NCBI GenBank assembly: GCA_022614965.1
Contig: JAKEHO010000079.1
Span: 23,663 to 87,662, forward strand
Length of the DNA stretch: 64,000 bases
Reading direction: 5' to 3'
Source: Gammaproteobacteria bacterium
GTDB lineage: Bacteria > Pseudomonadota > Gammaproteobacteria > JAKEHO01
Of the stretch, positions 1 through 10,653 are shown in pieces. The notes beneath the pieces are model-generated. The model did not search any database, was not told the DNA's origin, and worked only from the letters and a program-made list of their open reading frames with translations. The stretch's first letter is position 1. Each line of letters starts with the position of its first letter. A program made the translations under genes and the position numbers.

Positions 1-371
1 TTATGTCTCACCGCCAGCAGGATGCCATAGGAGTAATAGGCGTAGTGGTAATTAACAAACAGGTCCAATTGCACCAAGGCGGCATTGGGCGTGCGCAGCG
101 CCTCGTCATAGGTCACGACCTTCAAGCCTGCATTCTGCAAGCGCTCGGTCATGATCTTCTCCCACCTCGCCTTGTCGATCCCGTAGCGTTTGTAATCGGG
201 CGACATTCCGTTGATGCGCAGTGTCACCGTGTCGATGCCTTTTAGCGTAAGGTTTGAAAACTGGCCTCCGTCACCCTCGGCATAGCCTCCTTGCGTATAT
301 GCCCCGAGCGACGGCGATAACAAGCACAGTAATACAATTAAGAAAGAAAACGCCCTGTTGCACAACACCAT
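1..371 (-). CDS. Secreted hypothetical protein, 3' end truncated by window edge
   Basis: Reverse strand reads MVLCNRAFSFLIVLLCLLSPSLGAYTQGGYAEGDGGQFSNLTLKGIDTVTLRING... open to position 1; N-terminal signal peptide. Absent from the ORF track because it has no stop in the window. Confidence 0.65.
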   Translation of the reverse strand, partial: MVLCNRAFSFLIVLLCLLSPSLGAYTQGGYAEGDGGQFSNLTLKGIDTVTLRINGMSPDYKRYGIDKARWEKIMTERLQNAGLKVVTYDEALRTPNAALVQLDLFVNYHYAYYSYGILLAVRH

Positions 372-525
372 GACTGCTCTCCCACGACAGGTTCACTCGA
401 TTCACTCACAGTCCGTTCGACTGTTCTGTCCATCGCCAGTTCCATCGAGCGGTGGAGGCGAACGGGGATACCAGCGAGATCCCGCTAACCCCACGAGAAG
501 ACGCCTGCGCCCTCCACGACCTTGT

Positions 526-1014
526 TTAGGGGGTTTCTAGCTTAGGATACTTCTCGGCGTATTCCCGCGACAGGGTTTCCGCATCCTTGAGCTGGACGGG
601 CGTCATTAATTCTGACATGACCTCACGATTTTGTCTCGCCACAGTATCCCCGGCTTCTGCCGCCGTGTTGAACCAAGCATAAGCCCTAATGTAATCCTGC
701 GCGACGCCTTCCCCCTTAAAATACATGGCCCCCAAGATCTGCTGAGCGGACGCGACCCCCTGTTCGGCCGCCATAAGAAACCACCTAGCTGCTTCCGTGT
801 CATCCCGGGCGACCCCTTCACCTTTATAATACTGCACACCGATATTGTATTGGGCGTAGGGGTTGCCTTCATCAGCCAGTACCCTGAACTCATTAAGTGA
901 CCTCGCATAGTCACCCCGTTCGTAGGCGGCAACGCCCTCACTAAAGTCTGCCGCAGGGGCGCCAGATAGACCAATTAACACAGCGGTAGCTGAACCCACC
1001 CACTTCGCTCGCAT
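526..1014 (-). CDS. Sel1-like (SLR/TPR) repeat protein with signal peptide
   Basis: Repeats such as GNPYAQYNIGVQYYKGEGVARDDTEAARWFLMAAEQGVASAQQILGAMYFKGEGVAQDYIRAYAWFNTAA; start chosen at MRAKWVGSATAVLIG. Confidence 0.88.
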   Translation of the reverse strand: MRAKWVGSATAVLIGLSGAPAADFSEGVAAYERGDYARSLNEFRVLADEGNPYAQYNIGVQYYKGEGVARDDTEAARWFLMAAEQGVASAQQILGAMYFKGEGVAQDYIRAYAWFNTAAEAGDTVARQNREVMSELMTPVQLKDAETLSREYAEKYPKLETP

Positions 1015-1298
1015 GAGACTCCTCTCGATGATGAACGATTTAACACCAAGGTGCAGGGCAACCCTCACGTACAGCGTCGATACGCCAGCGGGACCTTGAT
1101 TATGGCAGCCTTGATCCTGGCTGGGAGCGGTGAAAAATTCAACCCATCGCAGCTATACCAAGGAGCTCTTCCAACACCATGCGCTAAGCAATTTATGCAA
1201 CAATGAGTTGCCATCACACAGTCCTTGCTATCCTGGGTGCCAAATAAACTGTTATCGTATCAATTGCCTCGGTGAAATTTATTTAGGAGGGCACATCG

Positions 1299-1529
1299 AT
1301 GGAGGAGTACGATCACAACACCGGCATCTTCCGACTTTCGGCCGAGATGGCCCGCCATTATCACCGAACTGCTGACAGACCTGTTGATCCCCCAGAAATG
1401 ACATTCTATGCAGAGAAATTCACGGCGCTCGGGTTCGACGTGATATCTGTTTCCGATGCGGAGCTTCAAATCAAGGCAAGCCACGACGAGATCTGGGAAA
1501 TTCTAAGCGGGCAGCATCCCTATCTTTAA
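1299..1529 (+). CDS. Small hypothetical protein (76 aa)
   Basis: ORF preceded by AGGAGG Shine-Dalgarno at proper distance (aggagggcacatcgATG); no family recognised. Confidence 0.5.
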   Translation: MEEYDHNTGIFRLSAEMARHYHRTADRPVDPPEMTFYAEKFTALGFDVISVSDAELQIKASHDEIWEILSGQHPYL

Positions 1530-1556
1530 GATTCAGAAGCGATTGATCAGATTGAT

Positions 1557-1910
1557 TCAGACAATCGTGAGGAGTTGAGACAGTTCCATTTGTCCCTTTA
1601 CGGCGAGGCCGAGAAGGCGGTTCGCGCGCTGACTGTTATTCTGCAGCAGAAACAAGAACCGTTGCATCCTGTTCTTAAGATGCGGCGGAAGGGTCTCACA
1701 ACAATACATAAAGCGCGTCTGGTCACGAAGCTCCGAGTCCGACTTGTTGGGGAAACGGTAGTGAAGTACATCGTATAGACCCAAGCACTCGACGCAAAAC
1801 CCTACCGTTGCGCCCATTTTAACCCTCATATCGATATAGGTTTTATCCCTTATCGGATTTGAGCAGCATTGACAAAATTCCATTCCGACCGTCATGGTAC
1901 CTGCCTGCAA
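1557..1910 (-). CDS. Small Cys-rich hypothetical protein (possible zinc-ribbon: CQCC...CVEC)
   Basis: 117 aa ORF with paired cysteines (FCQCC, FCVEC, YCC); family not recognised. Confidence 0.4.
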   Translation of the reverse strand: MQAGTMTVGMEFCQCCSNPIRDKTYIDMRVKMGATVGFCVECLGLYDVLHYRFPNKSDSELRDQTRFMYCCETLPPHLKNRMQRFLFLLQNNSQRANRLLGLAVKGQMELSQLLTIV

Positions 1911-2529
1911 TGGTTGCTCCTCCTGCGCCTACTGGAATCGCTGTGCCGACAGTTTGCCAAGGGAGTCGAACTTCCGCACATCCAAGGCATGCCGTCCCTC
2001 GATGTAAGATAGCCAACCATTCTACGGTAACACCATCTGACGGCGACACAAAGCCCCTAGCAGGTAGGGTGGTGAAATAGTCCTCTAATAAGCGTATCTT
2101 TTGCTTTGTAGTGACTGCTTTTTCCCCAGTATAACCACAGCTTGCGGTGAGGCTGGCGCTCAGCGTGGCAGGCGCTTAGCGCTGTATCATGAGGCAAAAG
2201 CAAGGGACTCGATCCTTCCGCGCATGAATAAAGCCTGGAAGCACGTGTTTTCCTTTAAGCCATAGCATGGAAAGCATGGAAAATCGGACGACCAGGTACT
2301 GAGCGTTCGCATCCCATTCTCTGGGGAGGCAGATCCGAGCATGATAGAGCCTGGTGAGACAACCTGAGGGGTTCGCGCGTACGCCAATCAGCCCCTCGTA
2401 CTGGATCTTGGTATGCCGCCATATCGCTTGCGCGTCGACTTCGCCCCTCAATACTGGGCGGGCGTCAAATCGACGTGTGGAACTTTCTGCACCTCCCAAA
2501 GGTGCAGAATAACCTAACGCTACACTGGG

Positions 2530-2844
2530 CTATTCGATGACCGCCGTTTCCGATGCGCTTTCGCCTCGATTATCGACCCAGCTGATCGTAATCACATCCC
2601 CAGGAGCGGCAGCCTTGAAACTGAACGACAGATAGGGATTCTTCGATATGGCGATCCCCCAATGGGCCTTCAGCGCGGTCCGCTCGTTGTGTTTGCACAG
2701 AACCTCCTTAATGTAATGCGCAGGGATCTCCTCTCCTGTTGCACGATCTTTGCGAAGTCCTGTTTCCATCGGGTGCGTCATTAAGATCCTGACCGATGCG
2801 ACCCCATCACTTAGCTTCGTGCGGATCTTGATGCGTGAGGCCAT
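2530..2844 (-). CDS. soxZ: Thiosulfate oxidation carrier complex protein SoxZ
   Basis: Full SoxZ-like sequence (RIKIRTKLSDGVASVRILMTHPMETGLRKD...IPAHYIKEV...NPYLSFSFKAAAPGDVITISWVDNRGES); adjacent to soxY. Confidence 0.93.
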   Translation of the reverse strand: MASRIKIRTKLSDGVASVRILMTHPMETGLRKDRATGEEIPAHYIKEVLCKHNERTALKAHWGIAISKNPYLSFSFKAAAPGDVITISWVDNRGESASETAVIE

Positions 2845-2877
2845 GGCTAGTGCGACCCACTGCGCGGTCGCGTTGCG

Positions 2878-3390
2878 TTACTCGCCGCAACCACCTTCAG
2901 TCACCTCCACAAACTTGCGGGCGCTGTAGAGCTTGCCGTTGGCCCTGACGACCGTAATGATATCCGATGATTCGCCCATCTTGATGCGCGTCGCGACGTA
3001 GCCTTCAGAATCCGGACCCAGTTCAAAACTTGCAATCAATGGATATGGATTCTTCTCAACGAGTATCGTTATGGACTCAACATTTTTTGTCTCCGCCGTC
3101 ACCTTGACCGGCACAACTGCCCCGTTTTCAACGAGATCATGCACCACGATCTTGATCGCATCGCTTGAGGTGATCTCCTCATCGCCGTAAAGGATGGCCA
3201 GCGCGTCCTGTTCTGTCTTCACAGCAAAGGCCGTGTTGGGCCAATCAGCGCGCGTCGTGAGCGGTCTAAGAAGGCCCGCCGCGTAGGCAAGCCCCGTGGC
3301 ACCACCCGCCAACGTGATCTTTAACAACTGTCTGCGCGTGATGTTCATCGATAGGTGTGATCCGCCGACGCTCTCTTGAACCTTTTCCAT
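2878..3390 (-). CDS. soxY: Thiosulfate oxidation carrier protein SoxY (Tat signal)
   Basis: MNITRRQLLK Tat motif, SoxY body, C-terminal ...VEVTEGGCGE* with the carrier cysteine; true start probably the internal MNITRR. Confidence 0.93.
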   Translation of the reverse strand: MEKVQESVGGSHLSMNITRRQLLKITLAGGATGLAYAAGLLRPLTTRADWPNTAFAVKTEQDALAILYGDEEITSSDAIKIVVHDLVENGAVVPVKVTAETKNVESITILVEKNPYPLIASFELGPDSEGYVATRIKMGESSDIITVVRANGKLYSARKFVEVTEGGCGE

Positions 3391-3431
3391 ACAGCACGGT
3401 GCAGAACGCGATGCGATGGGATCAGGATCAC

Positions 3432-4883
3432 CTAGAGTTTGAATTGCCTTTCCAACTCTTGCTCCTCTTCGAGTTGTTTGAGGCGTGCGTCGATACGCTC
3501 CTTCTGATAATGGTCAGCTGCTGGCATGCTTTGCGCCCGTTTTAACTGCTCGATGGCAAAAGCCGTCTGTCCCACTAAGTAATAGTACTCCCCCATGGAC
3601 ATGCGCGCGTCCACTTCTGCGCCGGATCGACCCTCGGCCTCGGCAAGAAGCCTATAGTAAGCGGGATCAAGTGGATGCTGCCTTGCATAGTTACGCAAAA
3701 CGCTCTTCGCTTCAGCTGGCCGACCCGCCAAGATCAACGCTTCCGCATAGCCGAGAATGAGGGGGCGATAATCAGGATAGAGCTTAAGCGAACCAGCATA
3801 GATCGCAAGCGCCGATTCATAGTGCTCTTCTGAGATTTCCAATCGGGCCGCTGCCAGCAGATAGGCAACATTCTCCCGGTCAGATTGCAGCAGCTCTTCC
3901 AGTTGCTGACCTGCCTTCTCATGCTCGTTATTCGCCATCAACGCCAATGCATAGCCATAGCGGGCAGCATTTTCATCAATAAATTGGCCGGTTTTAAGCT
4001 GTTCCTCGAAATATTTCACCGCCTGCCCAGGCTTCTCCTCCGTGATCACACGTAACTTTGCGCGGACGAGCCGGTAAGAGACACTGTCAGGATACTGCTT
4101 GTAGGGATATTGGGCCGCACGGTTTCGGGAGTCCGCAATACGTGAGACAGTAACGGGGTGGGTGCTTAAGAACTCCGGTGGCTGGCCACCATAGTAACGC
4201 GAAGCCTGCTGCAGACGTTCAAAAAACCCAGGCATGCCCTGCGGGTCATAGCTCGATCGCACGAGCAGATCCATCCCAACGCGATCCGCTTCTTCTTCAT
4301 TTGCCCGAGTAAAATTGATCTGCGCCTGGATGTTTCCCGCTGAAATACCCGCCATAGCCGCCTGCCCAAGTTCAGGATATACCGCACCGAGGAGGATCGC
4401 ACCGATCATCGCAGCCGCCACAGGCAACGTGAATTGGTTTGCCTGCTCGAACGCACGCGCAAGATGCCGTTGGGTCACGTGTGAAACTTCGTGGGCCATT
4501 ACCGCAGCGAGTTCGCTCTCATTAGTCGACCTCAGTACGACCCCGCTATTTATCCCTATATATCCCCCGGGCGCTGCGAAGGCGTTAATGATGGGGTCTT
4601 TCACCACAAAGAAAGTGAATTGCTGGGTATTGTCGGCGCTATGGGATACGAGACGATAACCTACCGACTGAATATAAGCCTCGACCTCTGGGTCATCGAC
4701 AATCTCAACGTGTTGGCGAAGGTCGCGCATGAACGCCTCCCCAAGTCGTCTCTCGGCTTCAGGCGAGATGGCACGCCCCGCCGAATCACCGATGTCAGGA
4801 AGGTCAACGGCCAACGCCGGCACACGGATGATCTCTGCCAAAAACCAAAGCGCCAACAAGCCGACTATAGACGCCTTTAACAT
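3432..4883 (-). CDS. M48 family metalloprotease with TPRs, BepA/YfgC-like
   Basis: HEVSHVTQRH zinc motif, signal peptide MLKASIVGLLALWFLAEI, C-terminal TPR region. Confidence 0.9.
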   Translation of the reverse strand: MLKASIVGLLALWFLAEIIRVPALAVDLPDIGDSAGRAISPEAERRLGEAFMRDLRQHVEIVDDPEVEAYIQSVGYRLVSHSADNTQQFTFFVVKDPIINAFAAPGGYIGINSGVVLRSTNESELAAVMAHEVSHVTQRHLARAFEQANQFTLPVAAAMIGAILLGAVYPELGQAAMAGISAGNIQAQINFTRANEEEADRVGMDLLVRSSYDPQGMPGFFERLQQASRYYGGQPPEFLSTHPVTVSRIADSRNRAAQYPYKQYPDSVSYRLVRAKLRVITEEKPGQAVKYFEEQLKTGQFIDENAARYGYALALMANNEHEKAGQQLEELLQSDRENVAYLLAAARLEISEEHYESALAIYAGSLKLYPDYRPLILGYAEALILAGRPAEAKSVLRNYARQHPLDPAYYRLLAEAEGRSGAEVDARMSMGEYYYLVGQTAFAIEQLKRAQSMPAADHYQKERIDARLKQLEEEQELERQFKL

Positions 4884-5079
4884 TTCACTTGAGCCATCAT
4901 TGTCTGGCCAATGCATTCTGCTCCTGCATGGACTCAATGCGTTTCACGCATAAGCGCATCATGCGTTGTTTTTACCGCTCATCACAAGAATAATAGGTTG
5001 TCTAATGAATCGCCTGCTGAGGAAGCACGCGATGGAGACACTATTAAAGACCACAACAATCAAAGAGAGTTAATCCAGT

Positions 5080-6348
5080 ATGCCAGACAGCTACAACGCT
5101 TTCTATGCACAATCCGGTGGCGTCACTGCCGTGATCAACGCGACGGCCTGCGGACTCATCGAGACAGCCCGGCGACATATGGACCGGATCGCCAAACTCT
5201 ACGCGGGGCGAAACGGGATTATCGGGGCCTTGACCGAAGATCTCATTGACACAAGCCTTGAACCGCCTGAAGCCATTGCTGCCTTGCGGCACACGCCTGG
5301 AGGCGCGTTTGGCTCATGTCGCTTCAAGCTAAAGGGACTCAACGAGAGCAAAGCCGAGTACGAGCGACTGATCGAAGTATTTAAGGCGCACAACATTGGC
5401 TACTTTTTCTACAACGGGGGCGGTGACTCCCAGGACACCTCATATAAAGTCTCCCAAATTGGCGAAAAACTCGGTTACCCGATCACGTGCATCGGGATCC
5501 CAAAGACCGTCGATAATGACTTGCCACTGACAGACAACTGCCCGGGATTTGGTTCCGTTGCAAAATACGTTGCCGTGTCCATCCGCGAAGCGAGTCTGGA
5601 CGTTGCATCCATGGCAGAAACATCCACAAAAGTCTTTGTCATGGAGGTCATGGGGCGTCACGCCGGTTGGATTGCTGCAGCTGGCGGCCTTGCCGCTCAA
5701 AATGAAGGGGATCCCCCCCAACTGATCCTGTTTCCGGAAATCCCGTTCAAGCGCGAGACCTTCCTCAAGAAGGTGAAAGAGAGCGTCACCAAGTACGGCT
5801 ATTGTTGTATCGTGGTCTCCGAGGGTGTACGCGATCAGGACGGCCAACTTCTCGCTGAAGCAGGCACACGCGACGCCTTTGGTCATGCCCAACTTGGCGG
5901 GGTCGCGCCGCTGATTGCAGATATCATCAAGACAGAACTTGGCTACAAATACCATTGGGCAGTAGCCGACTACTTGCAGCGCTCAGCGCGGCACATCGCT
6001 TCCAAAACTGATGTCGATCAGGCCTACGCGCTTGGCGAGGCGGCTGTTGAACTCGCCATTCAAGGCAAAAACGCGATCATGCTCACCATCGTACGCAAGT
6101 CCGATGATCCGTATGAGTGGCAGATTGGTACGGCCAAACTGAAAGATGTTACAAATGCCGAGAAAAAAATGCCCACAATGTTCATTCGCGAAGATGGATT
6201 CGGTATCACTGAGGCGTGCCGACGTTATCTCAAACCTTTGATTGATGGTGAGGACTACCCGCCTTATGTAGACGGCATGCCGCACTATGTTCAACTCAAG
6301 AATATCGCTGTTCCCAAGAAGACCGGGCGCGCCTTTGCACTCAAGTGA
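5080..6348 (+). CDS. pfp: Pyrophosphate-dependent 6-phosphofructokinase
   Basis: PFK fold motifs YNGGGDSQDTSYKV and GIPKTVDNDLP (PKTVDND Lys typical of PPi-type), MEVMGRHAGWIAAA. Confidence 0.93.
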   Translation: MPDSYNAFYAQSGGVTAVINATACGLIETARRHMDRIAKLYAGRNGIIGALTEDLIDTSLEPPEAIAALRHTPGGAFGSCRFKLKGLNESKAEYERLIEVFKAHNIGYFFYNGGGDSQDTSYKVSQIGEKLGYPITCIGIPKTVDNDLPLTDNCPGFGSVAKYVAVSIREASLDVASMAETSTKVFVMEVMGRHAGWIAAAGGLAAQNEGDPPQLILFPEIPFKRETFLKKVKESVTKYGYCCIVVSEGVRDQDGQLLAEAGTRDAFGHAQLGGVAPLIADIIKTELGYKYHWAVADYLQRSARHIASKTDVDQAYALGEAAVELAIQGKNAIMLTIVRKSDDPYEWQIGTAKLKDVTNAEKKMPTMFIREDGFGITEACRRYLKPLIDGEDYPPYVDGMPHYVQLKNIAVPKKTGRAFALK

Positions 6349-6482
6349 TATCAAAGTAGAATGAGCGCCCTCTGCCCCGGCGTGGCGCAGCGATCGCATC
6401 GGCAAGTGTGGGCTGTGCTTAACGATGCACGGGGCATGGAGCCCCATTTTTAAATCACAACAAGTACGAAGCGGGGATCTTC

Positions 6483-8528
6483 ATGTCAATTGCACTAGGG
6501 TTCGCGCTGTTCTGCGGCGTACTGGCTTTGATCTATGGCGCCTGGTCGATCCGTTGGGTCCTCGCGCAGGCAGAGGGCAGTGAGCGCATGCGAGAGATCA
6601 CCGCAGCCATACAACAAGGCGCCACCGCCTATTTAAACCGTCAGTACACCACCATCGGCCTCGTCGGGGCAGTGCTCTTTCTCGTCATCGGCATCGCGCT
6701 CGGCTGGAAGACCGCATTCGGTTTTCTCCTCGGCGCTGTGTTATCAGGCGCGGCCGGTTACATCGGCATGAATATCTCGGTGCGCTCAAATCTCCGCACC
6801 GCTGAGGCCGCGAAGCGTGGACTGAATGCAGCGCTCACTGTTGCCTTTCGGGGCGGGGCCATCACCGGGCTTCTCGTAGTGGGCCTTGGCCTCATCGGCG
6901 TTGCAGGCTACTACGCGATCCTGAGCGCCATGACCCCCACGGATGAGCCGACCGGGCTGGCGCCGCTTGTGGGTCTCGGGTTCGGCGGGTCCTTAATCTC
7001 CATATTCGCCCGTCTCGGAGGTGGGATCTTTACCAAAGGCGCCGACGTGGGCGCCGATCTCGTGGGCAAGGTCGAGGCCGGGATCCCCGAAGACGATCCG
7101 CGTAACCCAGCAGTCATCGCCGACAATGTGGGTGACAACGTGGGCGACTGCGCGGGCATGGCAGCGGACCTGTTCGAAACCTACGCCGTGACCGTCATTG
7201 CCACCATGCTCTTGGGCAGCCTGCTTTTCAAAGATGCCGGGGTTAACGTGGTGGTCTATCCCTTGGTGTTGGGCGGGGTTTCCATTATCGCCTCCGTGAT
7301 CGGAACCTTCTTTGTGAAGGCAAGCGAGGGCGGCAAGATCATGGGCGCGCTTTACCGCGGCCTCATCGTCTCAGGCCTCTTGGCAGCAGTTGCCTTTTAC
7401 CCCGTGACCCATTGGTTGATGAGGGGGATCGAAGGCTATAGTGTCGGACAGCTCTACGGGGCAGGCTTGATCGGCCTTGCCCTCACCGCCTTCATGGTCT
7501 GGATCACCGATTATTTCACCAGTACGCATTATGCACCGGTGCGGCGCATTGCCCAGGCCTCAACCACCGGGCATGCCACTAACATCATCGCCGGATTGGC
7601 CGTCTCGATGAAGGCCACGACGTGGCCGGTGATCGCCGTCTGTGCCAGTATCTGGGGCGCCGACGCATTGGCAGGGGTGTATGGCATTGCCGTTGCCGCA
7701 ACCGCCATGCTCTCCATGACCGGCGTGATCGTGGCGCTCGATGCATTTGGCCCCATTACGGATAACGCCGGCGGGATCGCCGAAATGGCCGATCTGCCCA
7801 GCGAGGTCCGCGGCATTACGGATCCCTTAGATGCTGTTGGCAACACTACGAAGGCGGTCACCAAGGGCTATGCCATCGGTTCCGCCGGGCTTGCGGCGCT
7901 CGTGTTGTTTGCCGACTACACCCACAGCTTGGAACATGCCGGCAAGCTAGTGACATTTCAGCTATCAGACCCGGCGGTCATCATTGGGCTATTTATCGGT
8001 GCGTTGGTCCCTTATCTCTTCGCCTCGATGGCCATGGAAGCAGTAGGTCGGGCGGCCGGCTCGATTGTTATGGAGGTGCGCCGCCAGTTCAAAGAGATCC
8101 CCGGCCTCATGGAAGGCACCGCCAAACCCGATTACTCGCGGGCCGTGGACCTGCTGACCAAGGCCGCGATCAGGGAAATGATCCTCCCGTCGCTGCTGCC
8201 GGTGCTTGTGCCCATCGCCGTGGCTTTTCTGATCGGCTGGCTGATGGGACCGGAGGCGGGGCCAAAGGCACTGGGCGCGGTGCTTGTCGGGACCATCATC
8301 ACCGGCATCTTTGTGGCGATCTCGATGACTGCGGGAGGTGGCGCATGGGACAACGCCAAGAAATACATTGAGGAGGGCAATCTCGGAGGTAAGGGCAGCG
8401 AGGTGCACAAGGCGGCGGTCACCGGAGACACGGTCGGCGATCCCTACAAGGACACGGCTGGCCCTGCCATCAATCCGCTGATCAAGATTATCAACATCGT
8501 GGCCTTACTGATCGTGCCGCTCATCTGA
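6483..8528 (+). CDS. hppA: Membrane-bound H+-translocating pyrophosphatase
   Basis: 681 aa polytopic; [68 protein letters not shown] (K+-independent signature). Confidence 0.97.
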   Translation: MSIALGFALFCGVLALIYGAWSIRWVLAQAEGSERMREITAAIQQGATAYLNRQYTTIGLVGAVLFLVIGIALGWKTAFGFLLGAVLSGAAGYIGMNISVRSNLRTAEAAKRGLNAALTVAFRGGAITGLLVVGLGLIGVAGYYAILSAMTPTDEPTGLAPLVGLGFGGSLISIFARLGGGIFTKGADVGADLVGKVEAGIPEDDPRNPAVIADNVGDNVGDCAGMAADLFETYAVTVIATMLLGSLLFKDAGVNVVVYPLVLGGVSIIASVIGTFFVKASEGGKIMGALYRGLIVSGLLAAVAFYPVTHWLMRGIEGYSVGQLYGAGLIGLALTAFMVWITDYFTSTHYAPVRRIAQASTTGHATNIIAGLAVSMKATTWPVIAVCASIWGADALAGVYGIAVAATAMLSMTGVIVALDAFGPITDNAGGIAEMADLPSEVRGITDPLDAVGNTTKAVTKGYAIGSAGLAALVLFADYTHSLEHAGKLVTFQLSDPAVIIGLFIGALVPYLFASMAMEAVGRAAGSIVMEVRRQFKEIPGLMEGTAKPDYSRAVDLLTKAAIREMILPSLLPVLVPIAVAFLIGWLMGPEAGPKALGAVLVGTIITGIFVAISMTAGGGAWDNAKKYIEEGNLGGKGSEVHKAAVTGDTVGDPYKDTAGPAINPLIKIINIVALLIVPLI

Positions 8529-9137
8529 GACGTGCGACACTGAGTCTTCGCCCGATCGACGAGAGCAGAGCACCCCAGCCAGGTGCAACAACTGCGCGGT
8601 CTCGCGAAGCGGCAATCCGACGATGCCCGAATAGCTGCCCTCGATGCGATCGACAAAAGCCGCTGCACGACCCTGGATGGCGTAGCCCCCGGCCTTGCCA
8701 AGCCCCTCGCCAGTCTCCCAATAGGCGAGACGCTCGGCTTCACTCAGCGGGCAAAAGCTAACTCGGCTCACATTGACGCGCACTGCCTGGATTGGGCCCG
8801 CCAACGCAACTGCCGAGTAAACAGCGTGCGATCGACCCGAAAGCGCCGCGAGCATCCTCAGCGCCTCCTCCTTGTCCCGGGGTTTGCCCAAGATCTCATC
8901 GTCCAACACCACGACCGTGTCTGCGCCGAGTACCGGGAGCGACGTTGAATCCTTGACCTTCTGCCATCCCGCCAGAGCCTTCGCCAAGGCTACCCGGCTC
9001 ACATAGGCGCGCGCCGACTCCTTCCCATCCCATGCCTCATTCAGTTCTATATCCACGGTCTTAAAAGGGATCCCGAGCTGCTCCAATAGCAAGCGGCGGC
9101 GGGGTGATCTCGAGGCAAGTATGACGGAGGCCGCCAT
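8505..9137 (-). CDS. Maf family nucleotide pyrophosphatase
   Basis: [25 protein letters not shown]...[29 protein letters not shown] overlap with upstream rlmH. Confidence 0.93.
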   Translation of the reverse strand: MAASVILASRSPRRRLLLEQLGIPFKTVDIELNEAWDGKESARAYVSRVALAKALAGWQKVKDSTSLPVLGADTVVVLDDEILGKPRDKEEALRMLAALSGRSHAVYSAVALAGPIQAVRVNVSRVSFCPLSEAERLAYWETGEGLGKAGGYAIQGRAAAFVDRIEGSYSGIVGLPLRETAQLLHLAGVLCSRRSGEDSVSHVSDERHDQ

Positions 9138-9607
9138 CAGGATCGATGATAGGGGTGATGGGTGAGCATGGTCCAAGCACGATAGATCTGCTCTGCCACA
9201 AGGATCCCAACCAGACCATGGGGCAGTGTGAGGCGAGACAGCGACCACCGATAATCAGCCCCCTGTTTCAGGTTTCGATCGAGGCCATCTGCCCCACCCA
9301 CCACGAACGCCACGTCAAACGCCCCTTGCATGCATCTCCGCATATGCTGTGCCAAATCAGCACTGGTCCACGCCTCACCCGCCTCATCCAGCGCAATGAC
9401 CTTTGCCCCTTTGGGTATAGCTGCCTGGATCCGTTTTGCTTCCTCTTGAATCAATCGCCCCAATTGTGAGGACTTCCGCCGTCTTGCCGGCGGGACCTCG
9501 ACAAGTTCCAGCCGACATTGCGCAGGCAAGCGCCTGGCATATTCCCGTAGTCCAGTCTCGACCCACCCCGGCATGCGCTTGCGCACGGCAATCAGGCAGA
9601 GGCGCAT
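9137..9607 (-). CDS. rlmH: 23S rRNA (pseudouridine1915-N3)-methyltransferase RlmH
   Basis: MRLCLIAVRKRMPGWVETGLREYARRLP...FVVGGADGLD...LTLPHGLVGILVAEQIYRAWTMLTHHPYHR. Confidence 0.95.
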   Translation of the reverse strand: MRLCLIAVRKRMPGWVETGLREYARRLPAQCRLELVEVPPARRRKSSQLGRLIQEEAKRIQAAIPKGAKVIALDEAGEAWTSADLAQHMRRCMQGAFDVAFVVGGADGLDRNLKQGADYRWSLSRLTLPHGLVGILVAEQIYRAWTMLTHHPYHRS

Positions 9608-9620
9608 GGGCTAGGTTGAT

Positions 9621-9965
9621 TCAGCTCGCACTGAGCCGCTGATCGAGGCGGGTCCAGAGCTTTTCCAACTGATAGAATTGGCGCACAACGGGCCGCATCA
9701 CATGGACAACGGCATCACCCAGGTCGACCAAAATCCATTCGCCTTCTCGTTGGCCCTCAATGCCCAACGGCGCGATCCCGCGTTCCTTGGCCGTCTCGAT
9801 CACCTTGTCCGCCAGCGCCTTGACCTGGCGATCGGACTTACCACTGGCGATGATCATGAAATCAGTGATCGTCGTCATTCCACGCACATCCATCACCCGG
9901 ATATCTACCGCCTTGAACTGATCCAAAACACCGACAATAAGCTTTGAAAGCTGAGCCGGGCGCAT
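9621..9965 (-). CDS. rsfS: Ribosome silencing factor RsfS
   Basis: DIRVMDVRGMTTITDFMIIASGKSDRQVKALADKV...EGQREGEWILVDLGDAVVHVM. Confidence 0.95.
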   Translation of the reverse strand: MRPAQLSKLIVGVLDQFKAVDIRVMDVRGMTTITDFMIIASGKSDRQVKALADKVIETAKERGIAPLGIEGQREGEWILVDLGDAVVHVMRPVVRQFYQLEKLWTRLDQRLSAS

Positions 9966-10603
9966 TAATGATGAGTGTAAAGACGATGTTGCCGGATCAA
10001 GGCAAGCACGCTACTGGGCAAAAGGTACCGCGGATTTCTGCCACCCGCTATCATTGACCGTATACGCGATCCGGCGATATCGAGCATAGGTACAGACGCC
10101 AATAAGACATGACCAGCGGATTGATGATGCAGCGCGGTTGGATCCTCAACAGAGCGCTCAGTAAGTAGCATTTTAAGTTGCGCATCTTCCGGTCGATCGG
10201 CACCTGGCCTTTCCACCACGACGATATGCACAAGCTCCGAGAGCATGGTCCATCGGTGCCAGCCGATGAGACCCCGGAAAGCGTCCATACCCATGATAAG
10301 GCAGAGCGGCGTATCACCCACTTCCTCACGAAGAGAAATCATCGTGTCGACAGTGTAGGAGGGCCCTTCTCGATGCAATTCTCGGTCGTCAATCTTAAAC
10401 CTGGGTTCACCACGGATCGCGGTTTCTAACATGGCACGGCGCAGTGCACTGTCTGCCAACGGGATATCGCGATGTGGCGCCGTGCGCAATGGGATGAACC
10501 GCACCTCAGCGAGTTCCAGGGCGTCGTAAAGCTCGAGGGCAAGACGCAGGTGGCCATGATGTACTGGGTCAAAGGTGCCGCCGAGTAGACCGATTGGTTT
10601 CAT
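9965..10603 (-). CDS. nadD: Nicotinate-nucleotide adenylyltransferase
   Basis: MKPIGLLGGTFDPVHHGHLRLALE; ISSTEIR-like SRIRSMI motif region. Confidence 0.95.
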   Translation of the reverse strand: MKPIGLLGGTFDPVHHGHLRLALELYDALELAEVRFIPLRTAPHRDIPLADSALRRAMLETAIRGEPRFKIDDRELHREGPSYTVDTMISLREEVGDTPLCLIMGMDAFRGLIGWHRWTMLSELVHIVVVERPGADRPEDAQLKMLLTERSVEDPTALHHQSAGHVLLASVPMLDIAGSRIRSMIAGGRNPRYLLPSSVLALIRQHRLYTHH

Positions 10604-10653
10604 ACTCAGTCATCGAGGTAGGCACACGTGGTGTGCGCATCCACACAAACAGT

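Noticed and set aside
3-245. + strand ORF of 80 aa at the window edge
   Set aside because: Antisense to a better minus-strand ORF with a signal peptide (1-371)
1940-2010. Possible tRNA T-arm (GTTCGACTCCC on the minus strand)
   Set aside because: No consistent acceptor, D and anticodon stems could be folded
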